This document shows positions 1 through 8,777 of a stretch of DNA of 64,000 nt, piece by piece (the stretch's first letter is position 1; the number at the start of each line of letters is the position of its first letter). The translations under genes were made by a program, and so were the position numbers. This stretch comes from CAZMVY01 sp964617875 (GTDB lineage: Bacteria > Planctomycetota > Phycisphaerae > UBA1845 > PWPN01), in assembly GCA_964617875.1 (NCBI GenBank), contig CAZUAI010000007.1:38389-102388 (forward strand), in the 5' to 3' direction. The notes beneath the pieces were generated by a model. It had not been told where the DNA came from and searched no databases. It was given only the letters and a program-made list of their open reading frames with translations.

Positions 1-305
1 ACAGCGACCCCGACAAGGCCGGCCGCATCATCCACGGTTGCCGTTGCCATTCCACCGATGAAATCCCCCAGCGGATTCCCGAACTCGGCATCCGCGTGGC
101 GATCCTCACGATCCCGGCCCCCGCGGCCCAGCCCGTGGCCGACGCGCTCTGCCGGGCGGGCGTCTGCGGGCTTCTCAACTTCGCACCCGTGCCCCTGCGG
201 GTGGGCCCCGGGGTTTACGTGGAGGATATCGATATGACGACCTCGTTGGAAAAAGTCGCCTTTTTTGCCAGGCAGAACACTGCCAGGAAGGACGCGATGA
301 AATGA
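1..305 (+). CDS. rex: Redox-sensing transcriptional repressor Rex, C-terminal part (5' end outside window)
   Basis: This is the last ~100 residues of a Rex repressor, open to the left edge; codons are in frame from base 3. Rex senses the NADH/NAD+ ratio through a Rossmann domain and represses fermentation and hydrogenase genes. What is seen: the Rossmann strand ILTIPAPAAQPVADAL, then GLLNFAPVPLRV and the closing VEDIDMTTSLEKVAFF helix, which match the end of the Rex NAD-binding domain and the domain-swapped C-terminal helix. Its TGA overlaps the hydC ATG by two bases (ATGA), so it is co-transcribed and probably translationally coupled with the hydrogenase genes. It may therefore regulate the operon in which it lies. 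The DNA-binding winged helix is not in the window. Confidence 0.85.
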   Translation, partial: SDPDKAGRIIHGCRCHSTDEIPQRIPELGIRVAILTIPAPAAQPVADALCRAGVCGLLNFAPVPLRVGPGVYVEDIDMTTSLEKVAFFARQNTARKDAMK

Positions 306-784
306 GCACTGCGGACCTCGAATTGATTCTCAAGAAGTTCCCGAACGCCGGCCGGGACGCCCTGATCCCGATCCTGCAGGAGGTGCAGGAAGCGCAGGGC
401 TATCTCTCGAAAGAGGCGGTCGTGCGGATCGGAAAGCACCTGTCGCTGCCGACGAGCAAGATCTACGGCGTGGCGACCTTTTACAATCAGTTCCGGTTCC
501 AGGCGCGCGGCAAGCACCATTTCATGGTCTGCCGCGGCACGGCCTGCCATGTGAAGGGCTCCGCGAAGGCCCTCGAAATGCTGATGAAGACGCTGAAGCT
601 CAAGCCCGGGCAGACGTCGCGGGACAAGCTGTTCAGTCTTGAGGTGGTCGCCTGCATGGGCGCGTGCGGGCTGGCCCCCGTGGTCAATCTCAACGGCGAG
701 TTCCACGCCAAGGTCACGCCGAAGAAACTCGCCAGGATCATCGCAAACTGCCGCGAAAAGGAGGCGACGAATGTCCAAGCCTGA
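302..784 (+). CDS. hydC: NADH-dependent [FeFe]-hydrogenase gamma subunit (NuoE/HydC-like, [2Fe-2S])
   Basis: A 160-residue NuoE/HydC-family thioredoxin-like ferredoxin, the small subunit that passes electrons between the flavoprotein HydB and the hydrogenase complex. The four cluster cysteines are visible as CRGTACHVKG and VACMGACGLAP, spaced as in NuoE. The helical N-terminus (ADLELILKKFPNAGRDALIPILQEVQ) and the SLPTSKIYGVATFYNQF segment are typical of the family. The length matches stand-alone NuoE proteins. The start ATG overlaps the rex stop, and the end overlaps the hydB start by 14 bases. In trimeric hydrogenases this subunit is needed with HydA and HydB for NAD(H)-coupled, often electron-bifurcating, hydrogen turnover. 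Whether bifurcation occurs here cannot be read from sequence alone. Confidence 0.9.
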   Translation: MSTADLELILKKFPNAGRDALIPILQEVQEAQGYLSKEAVVRIGKHLSLPTSKIYGVATFYNQFRFQARGKHHFMVCRGTACHVKGSAKALEMLMKTLKLKPGQTSRDKLFSLEVVACMGACGLAPVVNLNGEFHAKVTPKKLARIIANCREKEATNVQA

Positions 785-3700
785 AGCCACCACCCCCGCG
801 ACGGCCGGTCGTTGCTGGGAAACGCTCCCCTGGCCGGCCCCGGAACTCCTCGAGAGCATGAAGGTCGGCCCGTTCGCCGCCGCCCGGGCCGCGGGCCAGG
901 CGAAGTACGACTCGCTCGTCAGCGGCCTGCGGCGCGAACGCGTCGGCAAGCCGATCCTGTACGTCGGGGCCGGCACCTGCGGTCTGGGCGCCGGCGCGGC
1001 CAAGACGATCGAGGCCGCACGCAACTACGTGAAGGTCCACCAGATCGCCGCCGACGTCATCGAGGTCGGCTGCATCGGGCTCTGCTCGGAAGAACCGATC
1101 CTCGACGTGCAGTTGCCCGGCCGGACCCGCATCAGCTTCGGCAACGTCACGGGCGACAAGGTTCCCGAGCTGCTCGAGCAGGTGTTCGCGCTGGACGCGC
1201 CGGCCGACATGGCCCTCGGCCAGTTCCGCCCCGACAACGATGAGACGAAGACGTGGGACTCCATCCCCTGGCTTGACGAGCATCCGTTCATGGCGATGCA
1301 ACGCCGCGTCGTCCTCATCAACAGCGGCATCATCGACCCCGGCAGCATCGACGAGTACATCGCCCGCGGCGGCTACTCGGCCCTCGCGAAGGCCCTGAAG
1401 ACGAAGACGCCGGACGAGATCTGCAACATCGTGGAGGCGTCCGGCCTGCGCGGGCGCGGCGGCGGCGGCTTCCCGACGGGCAAGAAGTGGAAGTTCGCCC
1501 GCGCCACCGCGTCGGATCAGAAGTACCTGATCTGCAATGCCGATGAGGGCGACCCGGGGGCGTTCATGGACCGGGCCGTCGGCGAGAGCGATCCGCACCG
1601 CCTGATCGAAGGCATGGCGATCGCCGCCTACGCCATCGGCGCCACCAAGGCGTACATCTACATCCGCGCGGAGTACCCGCTGGCCGTGGCCCGCCTCAAG
1701 GAAGCGATTGCCCAGGCGAAGGCCTACGGTCTGATCGGCCACAACATCCTCAACAGCGGCAACAACCTCGACATCATCATCAAGATGGGCGCCGGGGCGT
1801 TCGTGTGCGGCGAGGAGACGGCCCTGATCCACAGCATCGAGGGCAAGCGCGGCATGCCGCGGCCCCGCCCGCCGTTCCCGGCCGTCCAGGGCCTCTTCGG
1901 CAAGCCCACGGTCATCAACAACGTCGAGACCCTCGCCAACCTCCCGCTGATCATCGAGCACGGGGCCGAGTGGTACGCCGCCATGGGCACGCCCGGCAGC
2001 AAGGGCACCAAGGTGTTCGCGATCTCCGGCATGGTCCGCCGTACGGGCCTCGTCGAGATCCCCATGGGCACGACGCTCCGCCAGGTCGTGTTCAACGTCG
2101 CCGGCGGCATTCCCGGCGGCCGGAAGTGCAAGGCCGTGCAGATCGGCGGACCGTCCGGCGGCTGCGTGCCGGAGGCCCACCTCGACATCCCGACCGACTA
2201 CGAGGCCCTCAAGAACTTCGGCACGATCATGGGATCCGGCGGTCTCGTCGTCGTCGATGAAAACACGTGCATGGTGGATTTCGCGAAGTTCTTCATGGAG
2301 TTCATCCAGAGCGAGTCGTGCGGCAAGTGCATTCCGTGCCGCGAAGGGACCCGCCGGATGCTCGAGATCCTCCAGGCAATCACCCGGCCGCGCCGCAAGG
2401 AAGAGGACGTGGACGCCCTCCTCCGGTTCCAGGGGATCATGTACCTCAAGGAACTGGGCGAGATGATCAAGGCGACGAGTCTCTGCGGCCTCGGCCAGAC
2501 GGCGCCGAACCCCGTGCTCAGCACGCTGCAGTGGTTCCGCGACGAATACGAGGCGCACGTGTACGATCGCCGCTGCCCCGCCGGCGCGTGCAAGGAACTC
2601 GTGGGCGCCCCCTGCCAGAACACGTGCCCGGCCGGCACCGAGGTCTGGCGTTACGTCGCCCACATCGCCCGCGGCGAGTACAAGGAGGCGTACAAGGTCA
2701 TCCGCGACGCGCTGCCGTTCCCGTCGGTGTGCGCCCGTGTGTGCCATCATCCGTGCGAGTACCAGTGCCGCGCGGGCGCCACAGGGGGCGAGCCGATCGC
2801 CGTACGGACGCTGAAGCGCTTCGTCGTGGACCGCGTCTCGGCCAACACGTACGCGCCGGAGGTCAAGCCCGCCGCACCCGACGCCCCGAAGATCGCCGTC
2901 GTCGGCGCCGGACCGTCGGGCCTCACGGCGGCCTACTACCTCGGCGTCATGGGTTACCCGGTGACCGTGTTCGAACGCGAGGACCAGGCCGGCGGCATGC
3001 TCGCCGGCGCCATCCCCGAGTACCGCCTCTCGCGCAGCCAGTTGCGGTACGAGATTGACCGGATGCTCGTGTCCAACGTCGAACTCCGCTACAACCAGGC
3101 CCTGGGGCGCGACTTCACGCTCGACGACCTGCTCACCAGACAGGGCTTCAAGGCCGTCTACATCGCCACCGGCGCGCACCACAGCCGCCGGATGGGCACC
3201 CCCGGCGAAGACTGCCACGAAGGCGTCATCCCCGGGATCGAGTTCCTGAAGGCCTACAACCTCCACGGCCGCGAGATGGGCCGCGGCCGCGTCGGCGTGA
3301 TCGGCGGCGGGAACTCCGCCATCGACGCCGCCCGCGTCGCGCTTCGCCAGAAGCGTGTCGAGAAGGTCACCGTGTTCTACCGGCGCACGCAGGCCGAGAT
3401 GCCGGCGTACCGCGAGGAGATCGACGCCGCCGAAGAGGAGGGGATCGAGATCCGCACGCTGGTCGCGCCCGTCGAGGTCCTGTCCAAGGACGGGAAACTG
3501 GCGGGGATCAAGCTCGTCAACTGCAAGCTGGGCGACACGGACGCCTCCGGCCGCCGACAGCCCGTGCCGATCCCCGACACGGAACACATCGTCGAGCTGG
3601 ACACGCTCATCGTCGCCATCAGCGAACAGCCCGAGACCGACGGAATGACCGGCCTGGACCTCAACCGGGACGGCACCCTGCGGATCAACCGGGAGTCGCT

Positions 3701-4055
3701 CATGACGAACCGCCCGGGCGTCTTCGCCGGCGGCGACGTCGTGACCGGCCCGAACAGCGTCGTCGATGCGATCGCGGCGGGCAAGAAGGCCGCCCTGATG
3801 ATCAGCAACTACGTCAGCGGCAGGCTCCTCCGGACGCTCCCCAAGGTGCGGCTGCCGGACTTCTACATCGAGCCGGTGCAGACCCGCGAGGAGGACGAAG
3901 GCGAGGGCGCCCACCGCGTAGAGCCGCCTCTGCTGACCGTCTCGAAACGGCGGAAGAACTTCGCCGAAGTCGAACTGTGTATTTCGGAGGAGCAGGCCCG
4001 CTGCGAGGCGGGACGGTGCCTCCGCTGCGATCTGGAGTTCACGCACCCGGGGTGA
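771..4055 (+). CDS. hydB: NuoF-type hydrogenase flavoprotein HydB fused to a GltD-like FAD/NAD(P) oxidoreductase
   Basis: A 1094-residue flavoprotein starting at ATG 771, seven bases after AAAGGAGG; an in-frame ATG further upstream lies inside hydC. Residues ~50-140 form a thioredoxin-like [2Fe-2S] domain (GAGTCG, GCIGLC). Residues ~225-560 are NuoF/HydB: FMN loop GRGGGGFPTGKKW, NADH loop GAGAFVCGEETA, and the [4Fe-4S] motif ESCGKCIPCREG with a later SLCGLGQ cysteine. From ~600 the usual C-terminal ferredoxin is replaced by a GltD/NfnB-like module. This has its own cysteine-rich N-terminus (APCQNTCPAG, CARVCHHPCEYQC), FAD motif VVGAGPSGLTAA and NAD(P) motif VIGGGNSAIDAA. The protein would accept or deliver electrons at a pyridine nucleotide site, and possibly at two. 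It overlaps hydC and lies just before hydA. Family membership is sure. The role of the second flavin site, such as NADPH use, is inference. Confidence 0.88.
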   Translation: MSKPEATTPATAGRCWETLPWPAPELLESMKVGPFAAARAAGQAKYDSLVSGLRRERVGKPILYVGAGTCGLGAGAAKTIEAARNYVKVHQIAADVIEVGCIGLCSEEPILDVQLPGRTRISFGNVTGDKVPELLEQVFALDAPADMALGQFRPDNDETKTWDSIPWLDEHPFMAMQRRVVLINSGIIDPGSIDEYIARGGYSALAKALKTKTPDEICNIVEASGLRGRGGGGFPTGKKWKFARATASDQKYLICNADEGDPGAFMDRAVGESDPHRLIEGMAIAAYAIGATKAYIYIRAEYPLAVARLKEAIAQAKAYGLIGHNILNSGNNLDIIIKMGAGAFVCGEETALIHSIEGKRGMPRPRPPFPAVQGLFGKPTVINNVETLANLPLIIEHGAEWYAAMGTPGSKGTKVFAISGMVRRTGLVEIPMGTTLRQVVFNVAGGIPGGRKCKAVQIGGPSGGCVPEAHLDIPTDYEALKNFGTIMGSGGLVVVDENTCMVDFAKFFMEFIQSESCGKCIPCREGTRRMLEILQAITRPRRKEEDVDALLRFQGIMYLKELGEMIKATSLCGLGQTAPNPVLSTLQWFRDEYEAHVYDRRCPAGACKELVGAPCQNTCPAGTEVWRYVAHIARGEYKEAYKVIRDALPFPSVCARVCHHPCEYQCRAGATGGEPIAVRTLKRFVVDRVSANTYAPEVKPAAPDAPKIAVVGAGPSGLTAAYYLGVMGYPVTVFEREDQAGGMLAGAIPEYRLSRSQLRYEIDRMLVSNVELRYNQALGRDFTLDDLLTRQGFKAVYIATGAHHSRRMGTPGEDCHEGVIPGIEFLKAYNLHGREMGRGRVGVIGGGNSAIDAARVALRQKRVEKVTVFYRRTQAEMPAYREEIDAAEEEGIEIRTLVAPVEVLSKDGKLAGIKLVNCKLGDTDASGRRQPVPIPDTEHIVELDTLIVAISEQPETDGMTGLDLNRDGTLRINRESLMTNRPGVFAGGDVVTGPNSVVDAIAAGKKAALMISNYVSGRLLRTLPKVRLPDFYIEPVQTREEDEGEGAHRVEPPLLTVSKRRKNFAEVELCISEEQARCEAGRCLRCDLEFTHPG

Positions 4056-4123
4056 CCCGCGCGTGAGCCGCCGAGACAGGGAACCGATACCGAGAAAACG
4101 ATCCGAAACCTGACATACGAGGT

Positions 4124-5851
4124 ATGAAGATGATCAATATCGAAGTTGACGGCCGGACCGTGGAGGCCAATCCGGGCGAAACGATCCTCACGGCCCTCCG
4201 GCGAAACGGCATCCATGTGCCGACGCTCTGCCACATCGACGACCTGCCGCCGAGCGGCGCCTGCCGCATGTGCGTCGTCGAGGTGGAGGGCGCCCCGAGC
4301 CTGGTGCCGTCCTGCTCGTTTCCCGTGGCCGCGGGCATGAAGATCAAGAGCCGCTCGACGCGCGTGCTCAGCGCCCGCCGGACCATCGTCGAACTGCTCC
4401 TGAGCAACCATCCGGACGACTGCCTCTACTGCAATCGGAACGGCAAGTGCGACCTGCAGACGCTCGCGCAGGACATGAACATCCGCCAGCGCCGGTTCCG
4501 CGGCGACAAGAGCGAGCGGGAGATGGACGTCTCCAGCCCCTCGATCATCCGCGACCCGGAGAAGTGCGTCCTCTGCGGCAAGTGCGTGCGCGTCTGCGAG
4601 GAAGTCCAGGGCGTCTCCGCGATCGACTTCGTCGGCCGCGGCTCGAAGACGTTTATCGGCTGCGCGTTCGACACCGGCCTGAACCTGTCGAGCTGCGTGA
4701 ACTGCGGGCAGTGCATCCTGATCTGCCCGACCGGGGCCCTGGCGGAACACTCGTACCTGAACGAGGTCGTCGCCGCCCTGTCGGATCCGACGAAGAAGGT
4801 CGTCGTCCAGCACGCCCCGGCCGTGTCCGTCACCCTCGCCGAGGAGTTCGGCTGCGCCCCCGGCCGCGACATCGACGGCAAGATGGTCGCCGCGCTCCGC
4901 CGCATCGGCTTCGACCGGGTGTTCGACACCTCCTTCACCGCCGACCTGACCATCATGGAGGAAGGCTCCGAGCTGGCCCACCGGATCCAGACCGGCGGCG
5001 TGCTTCCGATGCTGACGAGCTGCTCGCCGGGCTGGATCAAGTTCGTCGAGACCTTCTACCCCGATTTCATGCCGAACGTCTCGACCTGCAAGAGCCCGCA
5101 GCAGATGATGGGCGCGATCATCAAAAACTTCTGGGCCGAGCGCGAAAACATCGCGCCGTCGGACATCGTGAGCGTCTCGATCATGCCCTGCACCGCGAAG
5201 AAGTTCGAGTGCGGCCGCGAGGAGATGGGCAAGGACTACGTGCCCGACGTCGATTACGTCCTCACGACGCGCGAACTCGGTCAGCTCCTGCGGATGTTCG
5301 GGATCAACCTCGACGCCATCGAGCCCGAGGCGGCCGACACGCCCTTCGGCGAGCGGTCCAGCGCCGGCAAGATCTTCGGCGCCAGCGGCGGCGTGATGGA
5401 GGCGGCGATCCGCTCCGCCCACTACCTGCTCACGGGCACCGAGCTGGCCGACCTGAAGATCCAGGCCCTCCGCGGCCTGAAGGGCTGCAAGGAACTCCGT
5501 GCGAAGATCGGCGACCTCGAGGTCGGAGCGGCCGTCGTCAGCGGCCTCGGCAACGCGAGGAAGCTGCTCGACCAGATCCGCAACGGCCGCAAGGACCTGC
5601 ACTTCATCGAGGTGATGACGTGCCCCGGCGGCTGCATCAACGGCGGCGGCCAGCCGCTCGGCGCCGACCTCGACGCCGTCCGCGCCCGCATGCAGGCCCT
5701 CTACCAGATCGACCGCGACGCCACCCTGCGGGTCAGCCACAAGAACGAGTGGGTCCAGCGGCTCTACAAGGAGTATCTCGGCAAGCCGCTCGGCGAGAAG
5801 AGCCACAAGCTCCTGCACACGCACTACCACAAACGAGACGTGTTGGCCTGA
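4124..5851 (+). CDS. hydA: [FeFe]-hydrogenase catalytic subunit HydA (multi-cluster, M3 type)
   Basis: The 575-residue catalytic subunit, reversibly making H2 at the H-cluster. In order: a plant-type [2Fe-2S] domain (LCHIDDLPPSGACRMC), a His-ligated [4Fe-4S] motif (DDCLYCNRNGKCDLQ), two ferredoxin clusters (CVLCGKCVRVC and CVNCGQCILICP), then the H-cluster domain. That domain has L1 TSCSPGW (~298-304), L2 MPCTAKKFE (~355) and L3 MTCPGGCINGGGQP (~497-510). The L1 position before proline, cysteine in textbook enzymes, is serine here. There is no signal peptide, so the enzyme is cytoplasmic. ATG 4124 follows GAGGT; an ATG two codons later is also possible. Together with hydB and hydC it forms the NAD(P)-linked trimer, and the maturases HydE, HydG and HydF lie downstream. 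Confidence 0.93.
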   Translation: MKMINIEVDGRTVEANPGETILTALRRNGIHVPTLCHIDDLPPSGACRMCVVEVEGAPSLVPSCSFPVAAGMKIKSRSTRVLSARRTIVELLLSNHPDDCLYCNRNGKCDLQTLAQDMNIRQRRFRGDKSEREMDVSSPSIIRDPEKCVLCGKCVRVCEEVQGVSAIDFVGRGSKTFIGCAFDTGLNLSSCVNCGQCILICPTGALAEHSYLNEVVAALSDPTKKVVVQHAPAVSVTLAEEFGCAPGRDIDGKMVAALRRIGFDRVFDTSFTADLTIMEEGSELAHRIQTGGVLPMLTSCSPGWIKFVETFYPDFMPNVSTCKSPQQMMGAIIKNFWAERENIAPSDIVSVSIMPCTAKKFECGREEMGKDYVPDVDYVLTTRELGQLLRMFGINLDAIEPEAADTPFGERSSAGKIFGASGGVMEAAIRSAHYLLTGTELADLKIQALRGLKGCKELRAKIGDLEVGAAVVSGLGNARKLLDQIRNGRKDLHFIEVMTCPGGCINGGGQPLGADLDAVRARMQALYQIDRDATLRVSHKNEWVQRLYKEYLGKPLGEKSHKLLHTHYHKRDVLA

Positions 5852-5915
5852 ACGAACCCCGGACCGGGCCCGGCACCGCAGCGCCGGGAACCCGGCAGAG
5901 CATGAGGTGATAATC

Positions 5916-6350
5916 ATGACGAATACCCCGAAGATCCTCGTAGTCGACGACGATCCGGACATGACCGAACAACTGTCGGTGCTCCTCAAGGCCGCCGGCT
6001 ACGACGTGACCGCGGCCGGCGGGCAGGCCGAGGCGGAAGAAGCGCTGATGACCCTTAAGCCCGATCTCGCGATCGTGGACCTCATCATGGAGCAGCAGGA
6101 TTCCGGCTTCATCCTCTGCCACGAGATCAAGAAGCTGTACCCCGGCACCCCGGTGATCCTTCTGACGTCCGTGAAGGCCGCGACCGGGATCTCGTTCGCG
6201 GCCTCGACGGCGGAGCACCAGTCGTGGGTCAAGGCGGACCGGCTGCTCGACAAGCCCATTCGTGCCGAGCAGTTGAAGAATGAGATTCAGCGCCTGCTCG
6301 CCGCGGCGGGCGTCGCGACGGCCGGTCCGGAAACCGCCCACGCGCACTGA
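5916..6350 (+). CDS. Stand-alone response regulator (receiver domain)
   Basis: A 144-residue single-domain receiver: VVDDDPD supplies the acidic pocket, DLAIVDLIME holds the phospho-accepting aspartate, VILLTS gives the switch threonine/serine, and LLDKPI gives the conserved lysine. No output domain follows; the last ~15 residues are low-complexity. ATG 5916 is preceded by GAGGTGA at good spacing, so the GTG nine bases earlier is less likely. It sits between hydA and the hydrogenase-like sensor kinase, four bases ahead of the latter, and is probably a phosphorelay partner of that kinase. Because it lacks a DNA-binding domain it may act by protein-protein contact or relay the phosphate onward. 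Confidence 0.85.
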   Translation: MTNTPKILVVDDDPDMTEQLSVLLKAAGYDVTAAGGQAEAEEALMTLKPDLAIVDLIMEQQDSGFILCHEIKKLYPGTPVILLTSVKAATGISFAASTAEHQSWVKADRLLDKPIRAEQLKNEIQRLLAAAGVATAGPETAHAH

Positions 6351-6353
6351 ACC

Positions 6354-8351
6354 ATGGAACCGACCTGGTTCGTACGCACGATCAGGGAACGCTGCCGCGT
6401 CTGTTACACCTGCGTCCGCGAGTGCCCCGCCAAGGCCATCCGGATCGCGGAGGGACAGGCGGAGGTCATGCCCGAGCGCTGCATCGGCTGCGGCAATTGC
6501 GTCCGCGTCTGCAGCCAGCGTGCCAAGCAGGTCGCCAGCTCGATCGAACGCGTGGAGCAGTTGCTCGCGTCCGGCGTCCGCGTGGCCGCGTGCGTCGCCC
6601 CGAGTTTCCCCGCGGAGTTCGCCGATATCGACTATCGCCAGTTCGTGGGGATGGTCCGCACGCTGGGGTTCCGCGACGTCAACGAGGTGGCGTTCGGCGC
6701 CGACCTCGTCGCCGACCGCTACCACAAGCTGCTGGCCGGAACGAGCGGCAAGCGTTTCATCGGCACGACGTGCCCGGCCGTCGTCGCCTATGTCGAGCGC
6801 TATCATCCATCCCTCGTTTCTTCGCTGTCTCCGATCGTGTCGCCGATGGTGGCGACCGCCCGCGCCCTTCGACGGCTTCACGGCAGCGACCTGCGGATCG
6901 TGTTCATCGGCCCCTGCATCGCCAAGAAGGGCGAGATCGCATCGCCGGGCCTGTCCGGGGAGATCGACGCCGCCCTGACCTTCGTCGAACTGCGCGAGAT
7001 GTTCGCATCGCATGGGATCGCGCCGGACGCGGTGGCGCCGGGCGACTTCGACCCGCCGCATCCCGGGGCCGGCGCCCTGTTCCCGATCAGCCGCGGCATG
7101 CTCCAGGCCGCCCGCATCTCCGAGGATCTGATGATCGGCGAGGTCGTCTCCGCCGAAGGGCGCACCGACTTCGTCGAGGCCATCCGCGAGTTCGAGGCCG
7201 GCGACCTCGATGCGCGGCTTCTTGAGGTCCTCTGCTGCAACGGCTGCATCATGGGCCCGGGTATGCAGTGCCAGACACCGCTCTTCAGCCGCCGGTCGCG
7301 CGTCAGCCACTACGTCCGCCGCCGCATGACCGGTGCCGACTGGAAGGCCTGGCACGACAACATGGACCGCCTCGCCGACCTGGATCTCAGCCGGCCCTTC
7401 ACGCCCGACGACCGCCGGATCGGCGTGCCCTCCGAGGGCGAGATCAGCCTCATCATGGCCGAAATGGGCAAGCTGACCGCCGAGGACGAACTCAACTGCG
7501 GCGCCTGCGGCTACGAGACCTGCCGCAAACACGCCATTGCGATCTACGAGGGCCTCGCCGAGTGCGAGATGTGCCTCCCCTACACGATCGACCAGCTCCG
7601 CAAGACGGTTAAGGAACTGGCCGTCTCCAACAAGCAGCTTGCCAGCACGCAGGAGCAGCTCATGCAGTCCGAGAAGCTCGCCAGCATGGGCCAGCTCGCC
7701 GCCGGCATCGCCCACGAGGTCAACAACCCGCTCGGCGTCGTCCTCATGTACGCCCACCTCCTCCTCGAAGAAAACGGCGGCAACCCGAAGCTCGCCGAAG
7801 ACCTCAACACCATCGTCAGCGAGGCCGACCGATGCAAGCGAATCGTCTCCGGCCTGCTCCACTTCGCCCGGCAGAACAAGGTGGCCCTCCAGCCCACCAA
7901 CCTCCGCGAACTCGTGGACCGGGTGATGCGCACCGCGCACCTGCCGTCGAACATCTCCGTGCGGGTCGAGCACGGCGACGGCGATCTGACGGCCGAGATC
8001 GACCCCGACCAGATCGTGCAGGTCATCACCAACCTCGTGAGCAACGCCCAGGCCGCCATGCTCGACGGCGGCACGCTCACCATCCGCACCGGCGGAAACG
8101 ACGCGCACGTGACGCTCACCGTCACCGATACGGGCGTCGGCATCTCCCGTGAGAACCTGGGGAAGCTCTTTCAGCCGTTCTTCACCACGAAACAGATCGG
8201 CAAGGGGACGGGCTTGGGCCTTGCCGTGACCTATGGTATCGTCAAGATGCACCGGGGCGACATCCAGGTGCAGTCGAACGCCGACCCCGCGGCGGGGCCG
8301 ACGGGAACGACGTTCACGGTGTCGCTGCCGCGAAGAAACACGGCGGGCTGA
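6354..8351 (+). CDS. Sensory [FeFe]-hydrogenase-like histidine kinase (ferredoxin, H-cluster domain, Fe-S, HisKA-HATPase)
   Basis: A 665-residue soluble protein joining a hydrogenase-like module to a kinase. Residues ~13-50 hold two ferredoxin motifs (CRVCYTCVRECP, CIGCGNCVRVC). Residues ~60-310 resemble the H-cluster domain: L1-like TTCP (~140), L2-like GPCIAKKGE (~187) and L3-like CCNGCIMGPG (~294). All four presumed cubane-ligand cysteines are kept, but the proton-relay cysteine before the ligand in L1 is threonine. A further Fe-S motif CGACGYETC with a later CEMC lies at ~382-405. A short coiled coil leads to HisKA with phospho-histidine 454 (GIAHEVNNPLG), then a HATPase domain (NLVSNAQAAM, DTGVGI, GKGTGLGLAV). 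Such architecture suggests sensing of H2 or ferredoxin redox state with phosphorylation of the adjacent response regulators. The sensing role is inference; the domain order is read directly. Confidence 0.88.
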   Translation: MEPTWFVRTIRERCRVCYTCVRECPAKAIRIAEGQAEVMPERCIGCGNCVRVCSQRAKQVASSIERVEQLLASGVRVAACVAPSFPAEFADIDYRQFVGMVRTLGFRDVNEVAFGADLVADRYHKLLAGTSGKRFIGTTCPAVVAYVERYHPSLVSSLSPIVSPMVATARALRRLHGSDLRIVFIGPCIAKKGEIASPGLSGEIDAALTFVELREMFASHGIAPDAVAPGDFDPPHPGAGALFPISRGMLQAARISEDLMIGEVVSAEGRTDFVEAIREFEAGDLDARLLEVLCCNGCIMGPGMQCQTPLFSRRSRVSHYVRRRMTGADWKAWHDNMDRLADLDLSRPFTPDDRRIGVPSEGEISLIMAEMGKLTAEDELNCGACGYETCRKHAIAIYEGLAECEMCLPYTIDQLRKTVKELAVSNKQLASTQEQLMQSEKLASMGQLAAGIAHEVNNPLGVVLMYAHLLLEENGGNPKLAEDLNTIVSEADRCKRIVSGLLHFARQNKVALQPTNLRELVDRVMRTAHLPSNISVRVEHGDGDLTAEIDPDQIVQVITNLVSNAQAAMLDGGTLTIRTGGNDAHVTLTVTDTGVGISRENLGKLFQPFFTTKQIGKGTGLGLAVTYGIVKMHRGDIQVQSNADPAAGPTGTTFTVSLPRRNTAG

Positions 8352-8371
8352 CCGAACGAAGGACGCTACCC

Positions 8372-8764
8372 ATGGCCAAGATTCTGCTGGTAGATGATGA
8401 CGTGGACCTCGTCGAGATGAACCAGCTCGTGCTTACGCGCCGCGGGCACGAGGTCACCTGTGCCTATTCCGCCGCGGAGGCCCGCGGCACGCTGCAGCAT
8501 CTGCGGCCCGATATCGTCGTGCTCGACGTGATGATGGAAACGGACACGGCCGGTTTCGAACTGGCCCGCGAGGTCCACGACCGCATGCCGGACATGCCGA
8601 TCCTCATGCTTTCCGGGATCCGCTCTGCCATGAGGGTCCCGCCGGGCTTCCGCCCGGAGGAGATGCAGCTCCCGATCATCAAATTCATGGACAAGCCGTC
8701 GTCTCCCGATCGCCTTGCCGCCGAAATCGAAGCGGCCCTGAACAGGCCGCGCACGGGCAAGTGA
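8372..8764 (+). CDS. Stand-alone response regulator (receiver domain)
   Basis: A 130-residue single-domain receiver. LLVDDDVDLVEM gives the acidic residues, DIVVLDVMME contains the phospho-aspartate, ILMLSG the switch residue and IIKFMDKP the conserved lysine. It starts at ATG 8372 after GAAGGA, 20 bases downstream of the sensor kinase, and ends 13 bases before the next two-component gene. Like the regulator at 5916 it carries no effector domain. It differs clearly from that one in sequence, so the pair is not a fresh duplication. Two output-less receivers flanking one kinase suggest branching or a phosphate sink, which is inference. Confidence 0.85.
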   Translation: MAKILLVDDDVDLVEMNQLVLTRRGHEVTCAYSAAEARGTLQHLRPDIVVLDVMMETDTAGFELAREVHDRMPDMPILMLSGIRSAMRVPPGFRPEEMQLPIIKFMDKPSSPDRLAAEIEAALNRPRTGK

Positions 8765-8777
8765 AGGAGCGGGCCTC

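Noticed and set aside
738..4046. Very long minus-strand open frame (about 1100 codons) opposite hydB
   Set aside because: It is a GC-rich mirror of a clear coding gene; its translation is Ala/Arg/Asp/Val-rich with no motif. The same applies to the long minus frames opposite hydA (3863-5989) and hydG-aspA (11017-13641).
8372..8764. Recent duplication of the two bare response regulators
   Set aside because: Their sequences agree only in general receiver motifs, so they are not fresh copies.
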